IMG/VR virus record: IMGVR_UViG_3300011113_000767 | Location: 1 to 40,207 of that record | Length of the DNA stretch: 40,207 nucleotides | Origin: a virus | Direction: 5' to 3' (one strand) | Part shown: positions 25,070-33,357 of the stretch, piece by piece | Layout of the letters: every line of letters starts with the position of its first letter | Position numbering within the stretch: position 1 is the stretch's first letter | Notes under the pieces: model-generated | Database searches by the model: none | Told to the model about the DNA's origin: nothing | Seen by the model: only the letters and a program-made list of their open reading frames with translations | Translations under genes and position numbers: made by a program

Positions 25070-26983
25070 ATGGTGACAGATTTTAAAGAAGCTATATTTG
25101 TTAATCCAAATGCTCAGCTAGATCCAGACACACAAATTATATTTGTTGCTGATTTATTTGTAGAAGATTATGTCGGTGGCGCAGAACTCACTAGCGAAGC
25201 TCTAATAGAAGCTTCTCCTCTTAAGATACAAAAAGTTCACTCATCAAAAGTTAATCTGTCAACCTTGACACAGGGCGCACAGAAGCATTGGATCTTTGGA
25301 AATTTTGCACAACTCAATCCAGAGCTTATACCAAGCATTGTTGCAAATCTAAAGTATTCAATACTTGAATATGATTATAAATTCTGTCGATTTCGATCGC
25401 CAGAGAAACACGAGGCAGCGACTAGTCAACCCTGCGATTGTCATGACAAGATTAATGGTAAATTAATATCGGCATTCTACTACGGCGCCCAGTCTCTCTG
25501 GTGGATGTCTGAGAAGCAAAAACAGCGATATCACACGCTGTTCCCCTTTTTGTCAGAAAAAGACAATGTAGTATTATCCAGTGTTTTTTCGAAAACTACT
25601 CTAGACTACATAGACCATCTCTCTAAGTTAACTAAGAAAAACTCTGTCGACAGAAAAGGCTGGATAGTCCTTGGGTCGGATTCATGGGTTAAGGGTGCAC
25701 AAGCAGCTAAAGAATGGTGCGAGAACAATCAGAAGACGTTTGAAGTAGTTTGGAATTTATCCTATGATAAACTTCTTGAAAAACTTTCACAATCTGAGGG
25801 TTTCGTTTATCTTCCTGCAGGAGCCGATACATGCCCACGGATGGTTATTGAAGCAAAGCTTTTAGGATGTAAGTTGCAACTCAATGATAACGTTCAGCAC
25901 GCTTCAGAAGAATGGTTTAGTACTGATGATATAAGTTCAATCAATGAGTATCTTTCTACTGCACCTTCACTTTTTTGGAAGTGCATTGAAAAAGTCATTA
26001 ATCATGTTCCCAAGATTAGTGGTTATACAACCGCTTACAATTGCATCAAGCAAGATTATCCATTTATTGAGTGTATTGAGTCAATGCTTCGTTTCTGTGA
26101 CGAAGTTTGTGTAGTTGATGGTGGGTCAACAGACGGCACTTGGGAAAAACTAAATGATTTGTCACAAAACAATGAAAAATTAAAAGTCAAACAAGTCGTG
26201 AGAGACTGGTCGCATCAGCGACATGCTGTTTTTGATGGAGCACAAAAGGCAGAAGCAAGATCAATGTGCACCGGTGACTTCTGTTGGCAAATGGATTCTG
26301 ATGAAATTGTGCATGAAGATGATGCAACTAAGATCATTGAACTGTGCAAGAAGATACCTTCAAAGGTTGATATAGTGTCTTTGCCTGTCATTGAATATTG
26401 GGGAGGACCTGATAAAGTAAGGTGCGACATTCAGCCATGGAAGTGGAGACTCAGTAGAAATCTCTCGCACATTACGCACGGCATACCAGTTGATCTTCGT
26501 AAATTTGATGAGAATGGCCAGCTATATGCCGCAGAGGGTACTGATGGCTGTGATATGATTCACAATGAGACGGGTGAAAGATTGCCTCATGTAACTTTTC
26601 ACACACCGGATTCAGAGAGGATGAGACAGTCAGCATGTACGGGTGAGCCATCAGCTTTATTGCAGTATAGAACATGGTTTAATTCTGTCATCAAGAGCCT
26701 GCCAGGAGTACATCATTACTCGTGGTACGACATCTCAAGAAAGATGAAGCTTTACAAGAATTACTGGACAAAACACTGGAATTCTCTGTATAATAAATCT
26801 CTTGAAGATTCTGCTGATACAAATATGATGTTTGACTTACCATGGTCTCAAGTTACAGATGAGATGATAGAAGCACGAGCAAAAGAACTAAAGGACTCAA
26901 CAGGAGGCTGGATCTGGCATAGAAAATGGCAAGGTCAAAGAACTCCTCATATTACTGTTGACGTTTCGGAGCCAAAGAAATGA
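25070..26983 (+). CDS. Bifunctional glycosyltransferase (GT-B-like half fused to GT2 half)
   Basis: The 637-residue protein looks like two glycosyltransferases in one chain. The first half (to about residue 310) is GT-B-like: VADLFVEDYVGGAEL at the start, RKGWIVLGSDSWVKGA, and the donor-site segment LPAGADTCPRMVIEAKLLG. The second half (from about residue 315) is a GT2/GT-A fold: TAYNCIKQDYPFIECI, VVDGGSTDGTW and the metal-binding WQMDSDEIVHED (Asp409-Ser-Asp411). It would transfer two sugars in series or act as transferase and partner domain. It is the first gene of the plus-strand operon. GTG at 25073 may be the real start, because AAGAGG ends only two bases before ATG 25070 and five bases before that GTG. 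Confidence 0.78.
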   Translation: MVTDFKEAIFVNPNAQLDPDTQIIFVADLFVEDYVGGAELTSEALIEASPLKIQKVHSSKVNLSTLTQGAQKHWIFGNFAQLNPELIPSIVANLKYSILEYDYKFCRFRSPEKHEAATSQPCDCHDKINGKLISAFYYGAQSLWWMSEKQKQRYHTLFPFLSEKDNVVLSSVFSKTTLDYIDHLSKLTKKNSVDRKGWIVLGSDSWVKGAQAAKEWCENNQKTFEVVWNLSYDKLLEKLSQSEGFVYLPAGADTCPRMVIEAKLLGCKLQLNDNVQHASEEWFSTDDISSINEYLSTAPSLFWKCIEKVINHVPKISGYTTAYNCIKQDYPFIECIESMLRFCDEVCVVDGGSTDGTWEKLNDLSQNNEKLKVKQVVRDWSHQRHAVFDGAQKAEARSMCTGDFCWQMDSDEIVHEDDATKIIELCKKIPSKVDIVSLPVIEYWGGPDKVRCDIQPWKWRLSRNLSHITHGIPVDLRKFDENGQLYAAEGTDGCDMIHNETGERLPHVTFHTPDSERMRQSACTGEPSALLQYRTWFNSVIKSLPGVHHYSWYDISRKMKLYKNYWTKHWNSLYNKSLEDSADTNMMFDLPWSQVTDEMIEARAKELKDSTGGWIWHRKWQGQRTPHITVDVSEPKK

Positions 26984-27342
26984 AAGATAACAAGCTTCAC
27001 GAGACAATCTCGACTTTAATAACTGATCGTCTAGCGAGACGCAAGGGCGAAAAATTAAATACTTCTGTCTGTAGTGAGATTTATCAAGATATATTTTTTT
27101 CTTTGACAGAAATTTTTAAAGAAGCACAAACACCGCTTTGCAATGAGTCAGTTAATTTTCTAGCTCAAATGTACTATGATGCCGTTACAATTAACGGTAA
27201 TCAACAGCTTGATCCAAGCATCTTTACACAAAGAGCTAAACTAAATAATCTTGAAACAAAAGAACTAGCTCTTCTTGCAACCATGATGAACGGCACTCCA
27301 TTTGCCTCTCCTTTCATTGGGGAGATAAAGAGAAGATCGTGA
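26980..27342 (+). CDS. Small helical protein between glycosyltransferases, unknown
   Basis: I do not recognise this 120-residue protein. It is mostly helical, with ISTLITDRLARRKGEKLN, YQDIFFSLTEIFKEAQ and FLAQMYYDAVTINGNQQLD; no signal or membrane segment and no catalytic motif is seen. Its ATG overlaps the stop of the large fusion glycosyltransferase (ATGA at 26980-26983), and its stop overlaps the GTG start of the GT2 gene, so it is translated within the glycan operon. It could be a scaffold or regulator of the neighbouring transferases; nothing in the sequence decides. Confidence 0.55.
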   Translation: MKDNKLHETISTLITDRLARRKGEKLNTSVCSEIYQDIFFSLTEIFKEAQTPLCNESVNFLAQMYYDAVTINGNQQLDPSIFTQRAKLNNLETKELALLATMMNGTPFASPFIGEIKRRS

Positions 27343-28013
27343 TATCTGTAGTCATACCGGTCAGAAATGCTGCCAGTACTGTGCAGGAATCAATACGATC
27401 AGTATTAACTCAAGAAATACAAGATCTAGAAATTCTCTGTATTGTCAATGGAACAACTGATAACACAGAAGAAGTTATTCAAGATATAAAAGATGATAGG
27501 ATCAAAATTCTCCGTTCTGAACCAGGAATAGTTCCTGCACTCAATATGGGTCTAAGAAATTGCAAAGGTGACTTTATTGCCCGTCAAGATGCAGACGATG
27601 TTTGGCTTTCAAATAAACTAAAAAAGCAATTAGAATTCTTTGACAAGAATTCTGATGTTGACATTGTAGGTACTCAATTAAATGTTGTCGATGCTAATAA
27701 CAAGTTTATAAGAACGACCAATTATCCGATTGAGCATAGTCACATAATCTCTAGTCTTCTTTCCGGAGAAAATTCAATTGGGCACCCTAGCGTGGTCTTT
27801 AAGAAAAAGATTTTAGATAAATGTGCTGGATACTTCGATCTCTTTCCATTTGCCGAAGATTTGGACCTATGGTCTAGATCAATACCGTGGTATAAGTTTG
27901 CTAATCTAGACGAGCCGCTGGTCAGATATAAACACGTCCCAAATCCAAATTATAACCCTAGCGTACCAAAAATTGTGTCAGCGTGGTATAGAATGGTATA
28001 TGGAGTCAAATGA
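27339..28013 (+). CDS. Family 2 glycosyltransferase
   Basis: The 224-residue protein is a standard GT-A fold enzyme. It begins ISVVIPVRNAASTVQESIRS, has IVNGTTDNTEEVI for nucleotide binding and RQDADDVW (Asp84-Ala-Asp86-Asp87) as the metal-binding motif. FPFAEDLDLWSR, about two thirds along, is the usual acidic acceptor-site region of GT2 enzymes. It would transfer a sugar from a nucleotide donor to a growing glycan; the donor cannot be told. It starts at GTG 27339, in a GTGA overlap with the preceding stop, and its own stop overlaps the next ATG. Confidence 0.9.
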   Translation: MISVVIPVRNAASTVQESIRSVLTQEIQDLEILCIVNGTTDNTEEVIQDIKDDRIKILRSEPGIVPALNMGLRNCKGDFIARQDADDVWLSNKLKKQLEFFDKNSDVDIVGTQLNVVDANNKFIRTTNYPIEHSHIISSLLSGENSIGHPSVVFKKKILDKCAGYFDLFPFAEDLDLWSRSIPWYKFANLDEPLVRYKHVPNPNYNPSVPKIVSAWYRMVYGVK

Positions 28014-28771
28014 TAACTTACTCACAGCTTGGTAAAAATGGTAGACTTGGAAACCAGATGTTTCAGTACGCGACTTTATTTTCTGTAGGATTCACAAGAG
28101 GATATCAGATTGGAATTCCAAAAGATCAGAAGATAACACAAGTTTTTAACATTGATAGTGCAACTAAGCTAGACGAAGTAAAAAGCAAGTCTGTTTATAA
28201 AGAGCAAAATTTTGCTTTTGACCCAAGCGTTTTTTTGATCCCTGATGACACCGATCTATACGGTTATTTTCAGTCAGGTAATTATTTTAATCATTGCGAA
28301 GAAGCTCTTAGAAAAGAATTTCAATTTTCTCAAGAAGTTACTCAAAAAGTAAATGACTTACTATCAAAATATGGTAATACTCCTCTATGTGCTGTTCATG
28401 TTCGCAGAGGAGATTATGCAAACCTTTCGCACTATCATACCAATTTAGGTTCTGACTATTATGTCCCAGCTTGCACGTTAGTCCACCAGAATGTGCCAAA
28501 TATTAAATTTTTAGTCTTTTCTGACGATCCTGAATGGTGTAGAAATGCATTTAAAGATGAAAAATTTGACGTCATTGACACAGGTGACGAAGCACTTGAT
28601 CTCTGCATCATGTCAAGATGTCCTGTACACGTAATTGCAAATTCATCTTTTAGCTGGTGGGGCGCATGGTTGAGTAAGTCAACTGCAGTTGTTGCACCTA
28701 AGCAGTGGTTTGGACCAGCGGGACCTAAAGAGTGGAATTCTGTATACCAGCAGGGTTGGGTCTTAGTATGA
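28010..28771 (+). CDS. GT11 alpha-1,2-fucosyltransferase-like enzyme
   Basis: The 253-residue protein has all the landmarks of GT11: GRLGNQMFQYA at residues 11-21, YGYFQSGNYF (84-93), the GDP-fucose-binding HVRRGDY at residues 130-136 and SSFSWWGAWLS near residue 220. GT11 enzymes add fucose alpha-1,2 to galactose, in bacterial O-antigens among others. The length is typical of bacterial members. The following gene is a GT6, whose family uses the fucosylated product as acceptor in ABO-type synthesis. No genes for making GDP-fucose (gmd, fcl) are in the window, so the donor would come from the host or from outside the window. Its ATG shares the ATGA overlap with the preceding stop. Confidence 0.9.
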   Translation: MITYSQLGKNGRLGNQMFQYATLFSVGFTRGYQIGIPKDQKITQVFNIDSATKLDEVKSKSVYKEQNFAFDPSVFLIPDDTDLYGYFQSGNYFNHCEEALRKEFQFSQEVTQKVNDLLSKYGNTPLCAVHVRRGDYANLSHYHTNLGSDYYVPACTLVHQNVPNIKFLVFSDDPEWCRNAFKDEKFDVIDTGDEALDLCIMSRCPVHVIANSSFSWWGAWLSKSTAVVAPKQWFGPAGPKEWNSVYQQGWVLV

Positions 28772-29493
28772 CAATCGCCATCATCTTTATTGGTACAGCA
28801 AAATACAAACAATTCTTTGATGGTTACTATGAAGGAATAACAAAGAATTTTCTACCAAATAAGCAGAAGACTATCTTTGCTTTTACTGACGATCCGGATG
28901 ATCCCATCTTTAATAAATCGGATGTTATCACAAAGAGGATAGAACATCTGAAGTGGCCCTTCATCACACTGTATAGATTTAAATTCATGAGAAGCATCAA
29001 ACAAGATCTACAAAAGTTTGATAACATCTTCTTCATCGATGCTGATTTATGGGCTACAAATCCTGTCAGCGAGGATGAATTACCCTTAGATAAAGAACTC
29101 ATAGGTGTGCAACACCCAGGCTTTGTTGGTAGAATCGGTACATTTGAGACAGACACGCGTTCCAAAGCTAATATCTTTGACGGTAAGTACGATGTGAAGC
29201 AATACAGACAAGGATGTTTCTGGGGCGGTAAGAGCAAAGAAGTTCTTAGCATGGTAGAAACTGCAGACGACTGGGTTGAAGAAGATCTACACAATAAAAT
29301 TGTAGCCGTCTGGCACGATGAGTCACACATGAACAAGTACTTCTTGCTCAATGCTTCCAAGGTGCACACACTGCATGCAGGTTTTGCTCAACCTCAGTTT
29401 GGTTATGACGACGTTAGAAAGACGTGCCCAACAAAGTTTGTGCATCTTCACAAAGAGATGAATGAGTTTCCAAGATTCGCAGGTGTCAAATGA
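28768..29493 (+). CDS. GT6 (ABO/alpha-1,3-galactosyltransferase family) glycosyltransferase
   Basis: Starting at ATG 28768 in an ATGA overlap with the fucosyltransferase stop, the protein has 241 residues. It shows the GT6 set: FFIDADLW with Asp91-Ala-Asp93, GVQHPGFVG (113-121), YRQGCFWGG (146-154) and the family signature WHDESHMNKYF (182-192). GT6 enzymes retain the anomeric configuration and add Gal or GalNAc alpha-1,3, in the ABO case onto fucosylated galactose. The protein has the catalytic part only, with no membrane stem, like bacterial members. The metal-binding DxD is kept; as I recall, most bacterial GT6 proteins have NxN there. The donor sugar is not predictable. An in-frame ATG at 28732 lies inside the preceding gene and was rejected. 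Confidence 0.9.
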   Translation: MTIAIIFIGTAKYKQFFDGYYEGITKNFLPNKQKTIFAFTDDPDDPIFNKSDVITKRIEHLKWPFITLYRFKFMRSIKQDLQKFDNIFFIDADLWATNPVSEDELPLDKELIGVQHPGFVGRIGTFETDTRSKANIFDGKYDVKQYRQGCFWGGKSKEVLSMVETADDWVEEDLHNKIVAVWHDESHMNKYFLLNASKVHTLHAGFAQPQFGYDDVRKTCPTKFVHLHKEMNEFPRFAGVK

Positions 29494-30437
29494 AGATTTG
29501 TATCGTAGGACCAGGAACTATGCCCATCCCACCAAAGGGTTGGGGTGCCGTAGAAATTCTTATTGATGACTATAGAAAGACGTTAATTGATTTAGGGCAC
29601 CAAGTTGAGATAGTAAACACTAGAAATCCTAATTTAATTGCCGGATTAGCAAATGCATTAAACCCCGACTTTGTTCACGTACAGTATGATGAACACGTCA
29701 ATGTGATTCCTCACCTTAACTGTAAAAATGTCGCTATAACAAGTCATTATGGTTATCTAGAACAACCACATCGATGGGACCCAAGCTACAGAAATATCTT
29801 CTGGGGGTTTGTCAATACGACGGCAAAGATCTTCTGCTTATCTCCTGGTATAAGAGATGTTTATTCTAAAGCAGGAATACCGGACGAGCGTCTCTACGTC
29901 GTTCCTAACGGTGTCAGAACTGACTTGTTTAAGTTTGAGACAGAGTGCAAGTACCCAGATAGAACACTTTATCTTGCGAAAGTCGACCCACGCAAACGAC
30001 AAGCAAAACTTCAAAATATAGATGGTTTGTACTTTGCCGGAAACTGTGTAGATAATGAATTTAATACAAATAGTCCAAGATATCTCGGAGAGTGGAACAA
30101 AGATAAGCTGTACAATAATCTAACAGAGTATGCAAACTTAGCTCTACTATCAGATGGTGAAGCACATCCTCTCGTCTGTCTTGAAGCAATGTCAGCAGGT
30201 CTAGGACTTGTTCTATCGGAATGTGCGACTGCAAATCTTGACCTTAATAAATCATTCGTCGACGTAATTCCTGAAGCAAAGATTGGAGATGCCGAATTTA
30301 TTACCAGCGTCTTAGAAGAGAATAGAAAGAAGTCTGTGTCTCAAAGAGACAAGATTAGAGAGTATGCAAAAGAGTTTGACTGGAAAAATATTATAACTAA
30401 GAATTATCTTGCATCAGTACAAAGGATATTAACATGA
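29490..30437 (+). CDS. GT4-type (GT-B) glycosyltransferase
   Basis: The 315-residue protein has the GT-B layout: an N-terminal Rossmann half with CIVGPGTMPIPPKGWGAVE, a link with LYVVPNGVRTDLF (about residue 145), and a C-terminal donor half with SDGEAHPLVCLEAMSAG. That last segment is the usual nucleotide-sugar-binding EAMSxG motif of GT4 family enzymes. It would add a sugar from a nucleotide donor to the glycan. It is somewhat short for GT4 (usually 350-400 residues). It overlaps both neighbours by ATGA and is part of the same translational unit. Confidence 0.85.
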   Translation: MKICIVGPGTMPIPPKGWGAVEILIDDYRKTLIDLGHQVEIVNTRNPNLIAGLANALNPDFVHVQYDEHVNVIPHLNCKNVAITSHYGYLEQPHRWDPSYRNIFWGFVNTTAKIFCLSPGIRDVYSKAGIPDERLYVVPNGVRTDLFKFETECKYPDRTLYLAKVDPRKRQAKLQNIDGLYFAGNCVDNEFNTNSPRYLGEWNKDKLYNNLTEYANLALLSDGEAHPLVCLEAMSAGLGLVLSECATANLDLNKSFVDVIPEAKIGDAEFITSVLEENRKKSVSQRDKIREYAKEFDWKNIITKNYLASVQRILT

Positions 30438-31249
30438 ATGCAACTGTAGTAACTGCGCTATACGACATTGGAAGAGAGAAAATTGATGGAAGAGGAATGA
30501 ATCAATACTACGACTGGTTTAAGAAAACTCTTCTTTTGCAATGCCCAATGGTGATTTATTGTGAAAGTAGTCATATAGATTTTATTCAAAAGAATAGACC
30601 TAATAATCTACAAACAAAAATTGTAGTGCAAGAGCTTGTTGATATTCCATATTATCACTTAAAAAATAAAATGGATGAAGTTCTATTAAATGAAGACTAT
30701 CAAAAAAAAGTCTCAGACCCCAATAGAATAGAATGTAAAACAAGTCTATATTCTATAATTCAATACTCAAAGTTTCCATGGGTTCTTAGTGCAGCTAGAG
30801 AGAACTATTTTAATAGTGACTACTTCTTCTGGCTGGATGCAGGCGCATCTCGATTTATCCCAGACTTGGATATTTCTTCTCTAAGATTTCCGGGAGAAAA
30901 TTTCATGAATCAAGTTAAGATGTACCCAGGAAAAATACTGTACCAGATGTACTTATTTCCATATACAGATCTCTCGCTTAAAAGTGAAGATATAACGCAT
31001 GATTATCTTTATGACAACAGATCTTATGTGTGGGGAGGCATGTTTGGAGTAGATGCATCGTCAATTGAAAGATTAGCTAGTCTTATTGACATCGTTCTAA
31101 AGCAAGAAATGCTTGAAAAAAACCTTTTAAATAATGAACAAATTGCTATTGGATTTTTGTTAAAAGATCACAAAGATAAATTTCTAATTCTAAAAAATGA
31201 TAGTAGAATTCATAGAAATTTTGAGTTGATTTATCAATCATTTGTGTGA
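30434..31249 (+). CDS. HtrL/YibB-type putative glycosyltransferase
   Basis: The 271-residue protein resembles the HtrL/YibB family, found in bacterial surface-glycan clusters: ATVVTALYDIGREKIDGRG at the N-terminus, YYDWFKKTLLLQCPMVIYCE, then FPWVLSAARENYFNSDYFFW with LDAGASRF. The LDAG segment sits where GT-A enzymes hold their DxD, although only one Asp is present, so metal dependence may differ. A glycosyltransferase activity is generally assumed for the family; I know of no settled reaction. It ends the run of ATGA-coupled genes; 22 bases separate it from the next gene. Confidence 0.7.
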   Translation: MNATVVTALYDIGREKIDGRGMNQYYDWFKKTLLLQCPMVIYCESSHIDFIQKNRPNNLQTKIVVQELVDIPYYHLKNKMDEVLLNEDYQKKVSDPNRIECKTSLYSIIQYSKFPWVLSAARENYFNSDYFFWLDAGASRFIPDLDISSLRFPGENFMNQVKMYPGKILYQMYLFPYTDLSLKSEDITHDYLYDNRSYVWGGMFGVDASSIERLASLIDIVLKQEMLEKNLLNNEQIAIGFLLKDHKDKFLILKNDSRIHRNFELIYQSFV

Positions 31250-31271
31250 ACGAAGTACTGTATAAACTAAT

Positions 31272-31628
31272 ATGAAAATTTTAAGAATTTGTTTTGATAT
31301 TGATAAAACTCTTGTTACATCTCCAAATGTTGAGGGAGACTATTCTACTGTTAAACCAATTTATAAGAATATTGAATTTGTAAGACTGGTAAAATCTTTG
31401 GGGCACACAGTTATTCTTTATACTGCGAGAAAAATGGGAACTTATTCAGGCAACTCTGGTCGGGCTCTAGCTGAAATTGGTAAAATAACTTTTGAAACTT
31501 TAGAAAAATTTAATATACCCTATGACGAAATTTATTTCGGCAAACCTAGCGCAGATTTTTACATTGATGATAAAGCAGTCTATGCTTTTGATAATCTTGA
31601 ACGTGCAACAGGTATAAAAAATAATTAA
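31272..31628 (+). CDS. Small HAD-family phosphatase, capsule-cluster type
   Basis: The 118-residue protein has the HAD core: nucleophile Asp9 and acid/base Asp11 in CFDIDKTLV, the second motif in YTARKM (Thr51), Lys91 in FGKPSAD and Asp99-Asp100 in YIDDKAV. There is no cap domain, and the length is small even for the family, as in the short phosphatases of capsule clusters that act on sugar phosphates. A sugar-phosphate substrate is an inference from position. A second small HAD protein lies at 37183. No Shine-Dalgarno site is seen; the ATG directly follows TATAAACTAAT. Confidence 0.82.
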   Translation: MKILRICFDIDKTLVTSPNVEGDYSTVKPIYKNIEFVRLVKSLGHTVILYTARKMGTYSGNSGRALAEIGKITFETLEKFNIPYDEIYFGKPSADFYIDDKAVYAFDNLERATGIKNN

Positions 31629-31636
31629 TAATTTAA
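31628..31636 (+). promoter_or_regulatory. ATAATTTAA leader element
   Basis: ATAATTTAA is followed by AAGGAAAA and the ATG at 31650. Similar elements precede the genes at 6088, 6853 and 17559 on the other strand. It may be a late-promoter-like sequence or simply an A+T-rich leader. Confidence 0.25.
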
Positions 31637-31649
31637 TAAGGAAAAATGT

Positions 31650-32318
31650 ATGGACTACAAGAGAGATAAAAATTTCCCTATTTCTTGGACAGAGTGGGAT
31701 GAATGTCAAAAATATGAATTAGACTCGTGGAGTTATAACTTAAACAATAAAGAACTTTTCTTAGGAATTGAAAATCATATCTTTATAGGCGGTTTTATGG
31801 GTCTTGAATTTGAAGATAAAAAAGTCTCAAATGCAAGAGGAAAAAGAATTATTGAATATGGCGCCGGAGTTGTTGGTTATACTGTTAGATCAGACAAACT
31901 TGGTCCATCATTTGCTGTTGAGCCGCTTGACATGCCACAATGGGTGAGAGATAGATACGAAGAAAATAATATAAAGTTTATACAAGCTCCTGGGGAGCTA
32001 GTCAATCTAGAATTTTTAGGTCTTACTGAGAAACTTGATGAGGCATGGATGGCCGGTGTTCTTCAACACGTCTTGGATCCCATTGCAATTTTAGAGAATA
32101 TGGCAAATGTAGCTAACTTAGTAAGAATTAGTGAATGGGTTGATCTACCTCCGCACGAAGGTCACCCATGGACAGTAACTCAAGAAATGATTACATCAAC
32201 TTTAGACAAGTATGGCTCTAGAATAAAAGTTGAAAAAATTTATGTCGACCAGATGTGTCATACACAACTAAAAGGTTGGCTAGTGAATGCAATTTATGAC
32301 ACATCAAGTGCGAAATAA
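31650..32318 (+). CDS. Class I SAM-dependent methyltransferase-like protein
   Basis: In this 222-residue protein, RIIEYGAGVVGY (about residues 66-77) is a motif I-like SAM-binding loop, with FAVEPLDMP following as the acidic motif II strand. DEAWMAGVLQHVLDP (about 130-144) fits motif IV and the following helix. The methyl acceptor could be a sugar hydroxyl, given the surrounding genes. GLEFEDKKVSNARGKR, just before motif I, is unusual and gives the protein a longer entry segment. An AAGGA ribosome-binding site lies upstream of the ATG. The methyltransferase fold is likely; the substrate is unknown. Confidence 0.72.
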   Translation: MDYKRDKNFPISWTEWDECQKYELDSWSYNLNNKELFLGIENHIFIGGFMGLEFEDKKVSNARGKRIIEYGAGVVGYTVRSDKLGPSFAVEPLDMPQWVRDRYEENNIKFIQAPGELVNLEFLGLTEKLDEAWMAGVLQHVLDPIAILENMANVANLVRISEWVDLPPHEGHPWTVTQEMITSTLDKYGSRIKVEKIYVDQMCHTQLKGWLVNAIYDTSSAK

Positions 32319-32324
32319 AGATTT

Positions 32325-33353
32325 GTGTTTATAGAGGAAAAATTGAATTTAAAGTATAAAAAAGTAATAGTTTGGGGATATCCTCTTCATACACACACAC
32401 AGTCTTACACACATGCCATGTGGCATAGAGTTTTTAGACATCTTGGATTTAGTTCATTCTGGTTTGATGACGAAAATTATCCTAAAGACTTTGACTACAG
32501 TAATTCTATTTTTATCACAGAAGGGTGGGGCGATAAGAACATTCCTGTAAATGACTCTAGCATATATTTCGTTAATTTTGGAATTAATCCAAAGAAATAC
32601 CTTGACCGAGGAGCAAAATTTGTTGACATTAGGCTGAACGTTGATCATATCAATGATTTAAACTATTCATATGAATTGGACAGAAACAAAACAGAAAAAT
32701 TGGGAGAGTGCGCATTTTTTCTAAAGAATGCTAATGACTCCGCCATATCTGAGCAATTTAGAACAGGAGTTGAAAACTACAGCGCTGTTTATCTTTCTTG
32801 GGCAACTGACAAGCTTCCTCATGAGTTCAACTTTGATGACAGGTTTATTAGTCGTGAAAATGTCTGCTTTTATATTGGATCAGTTGGAGAAAATAACGTT
32901 AATCAAATAATGTTATTTAATAAAGCCCTTCAAGAGTTTGGAGTACCTCTTTATCATGTAGATCCATGGAAATCACCTGTATCTTTTGAAGATGCAATTA
33001 AATTAACACAGAGGTCTTTTATAGCACCTGACATAAGAGGTAGTTTTTTAAGAAAGAATGTTAACGGAAAGCCTGATACAGGGGTTGATCATAAAAAAAT
33101 TGGCTACATACCTTGTAGAACTTTTAAAAATATTAGTTATGGGCAAGTTGGAGCAACTAACTCTAAAGCAGTCAAAGATTTATTTGGAGAATTGATCTTA
33201 TACAGTGATAATGAGTATGAAATGGCTTACATGGCAAAAGAAAAGTCAAAAGACTACGACTATGTTTTAGAACAAATGAAATATGTTCAAGCTAATCATA
33301 CATTTGTGAATAGAGCTGAAGCTTTACTTCAAGTCATAGAAAGGATTCAGTAG
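32325..33353 (+). CDS. Putative GT-B-like glycosyltransferase
   Basis: I do not recognise a definite family. The 342-residue protein begins a Rossmann-like strand at KKVIVWGYPLHTHTQSYTHA, has FFLKNANDS and VCFYIGSVGENNVNQIMLFN in the middle, and GYIPCRTFKNISYGQVGATN with VKDLFGELILYSD toward the end. The late segment resembles the donor-site region of GT-B enzymes that end in a helix and a glutamate-rich turn, and the context supports a transferase. The listed start is GTG 32325; TTG 32343 has a better ribosome-binding site (GAGG six bases upstream) and gives MNLKYKKVIVWG, which may be the real one. Confidence 0.55.
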   Translation: MFIEEKLNLKYKKVIVWGYPLHTHTQSYTHAMWHRVFRHLGFSSFWFDDENYPKDFDYSNSIFITEGWGDKNIPVNDSSIYFVNFGINPKKYLDRGAKFVDIRLNVDHINDLNYSYELDRNKTEKLGECAFFLKNANDSAISEQFRTGVENYSAVYLSWATDKLPHEFNFDDRFISRENVCFYIGSVGENNVNQIMLFNKALQEFGVPLYHVDPWKSPVSFEDAIKLTQRSFIAPDIRGSFLRKNVNGKPDTGVDHKKIGYIPCRTFKNISYGQVGATNSKAVKDLFGELILYSDNEYEMAYMAKEKSKDYDYVLEQMKYVQANHTFVNRAEALLQVIERIQ

Positions 33354-33357
33354 ATAT

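Noticed and set aside
28732-28767. Upstream ATG 28732 as the GT6 start
   Set aside because: It lies inside the fucosyltransferase gene, whereas ATG 28768 forms an ATGA overlap and gives the normal GT6 N-terminus.
28827-29369. Minus-strand frame of 180 residues inside the GT6 gene
   Set aside because: It is the antisense of a clear GT6 enzyme; its Ser/Leu/Cys-rich translation is typical of shadows.
31261-31270. TATAAACTAA as a promoter for the HAD gene
   Set aside because: It ends one base before the ATG, so a transcript starting at the usual distance would lack the start codon.
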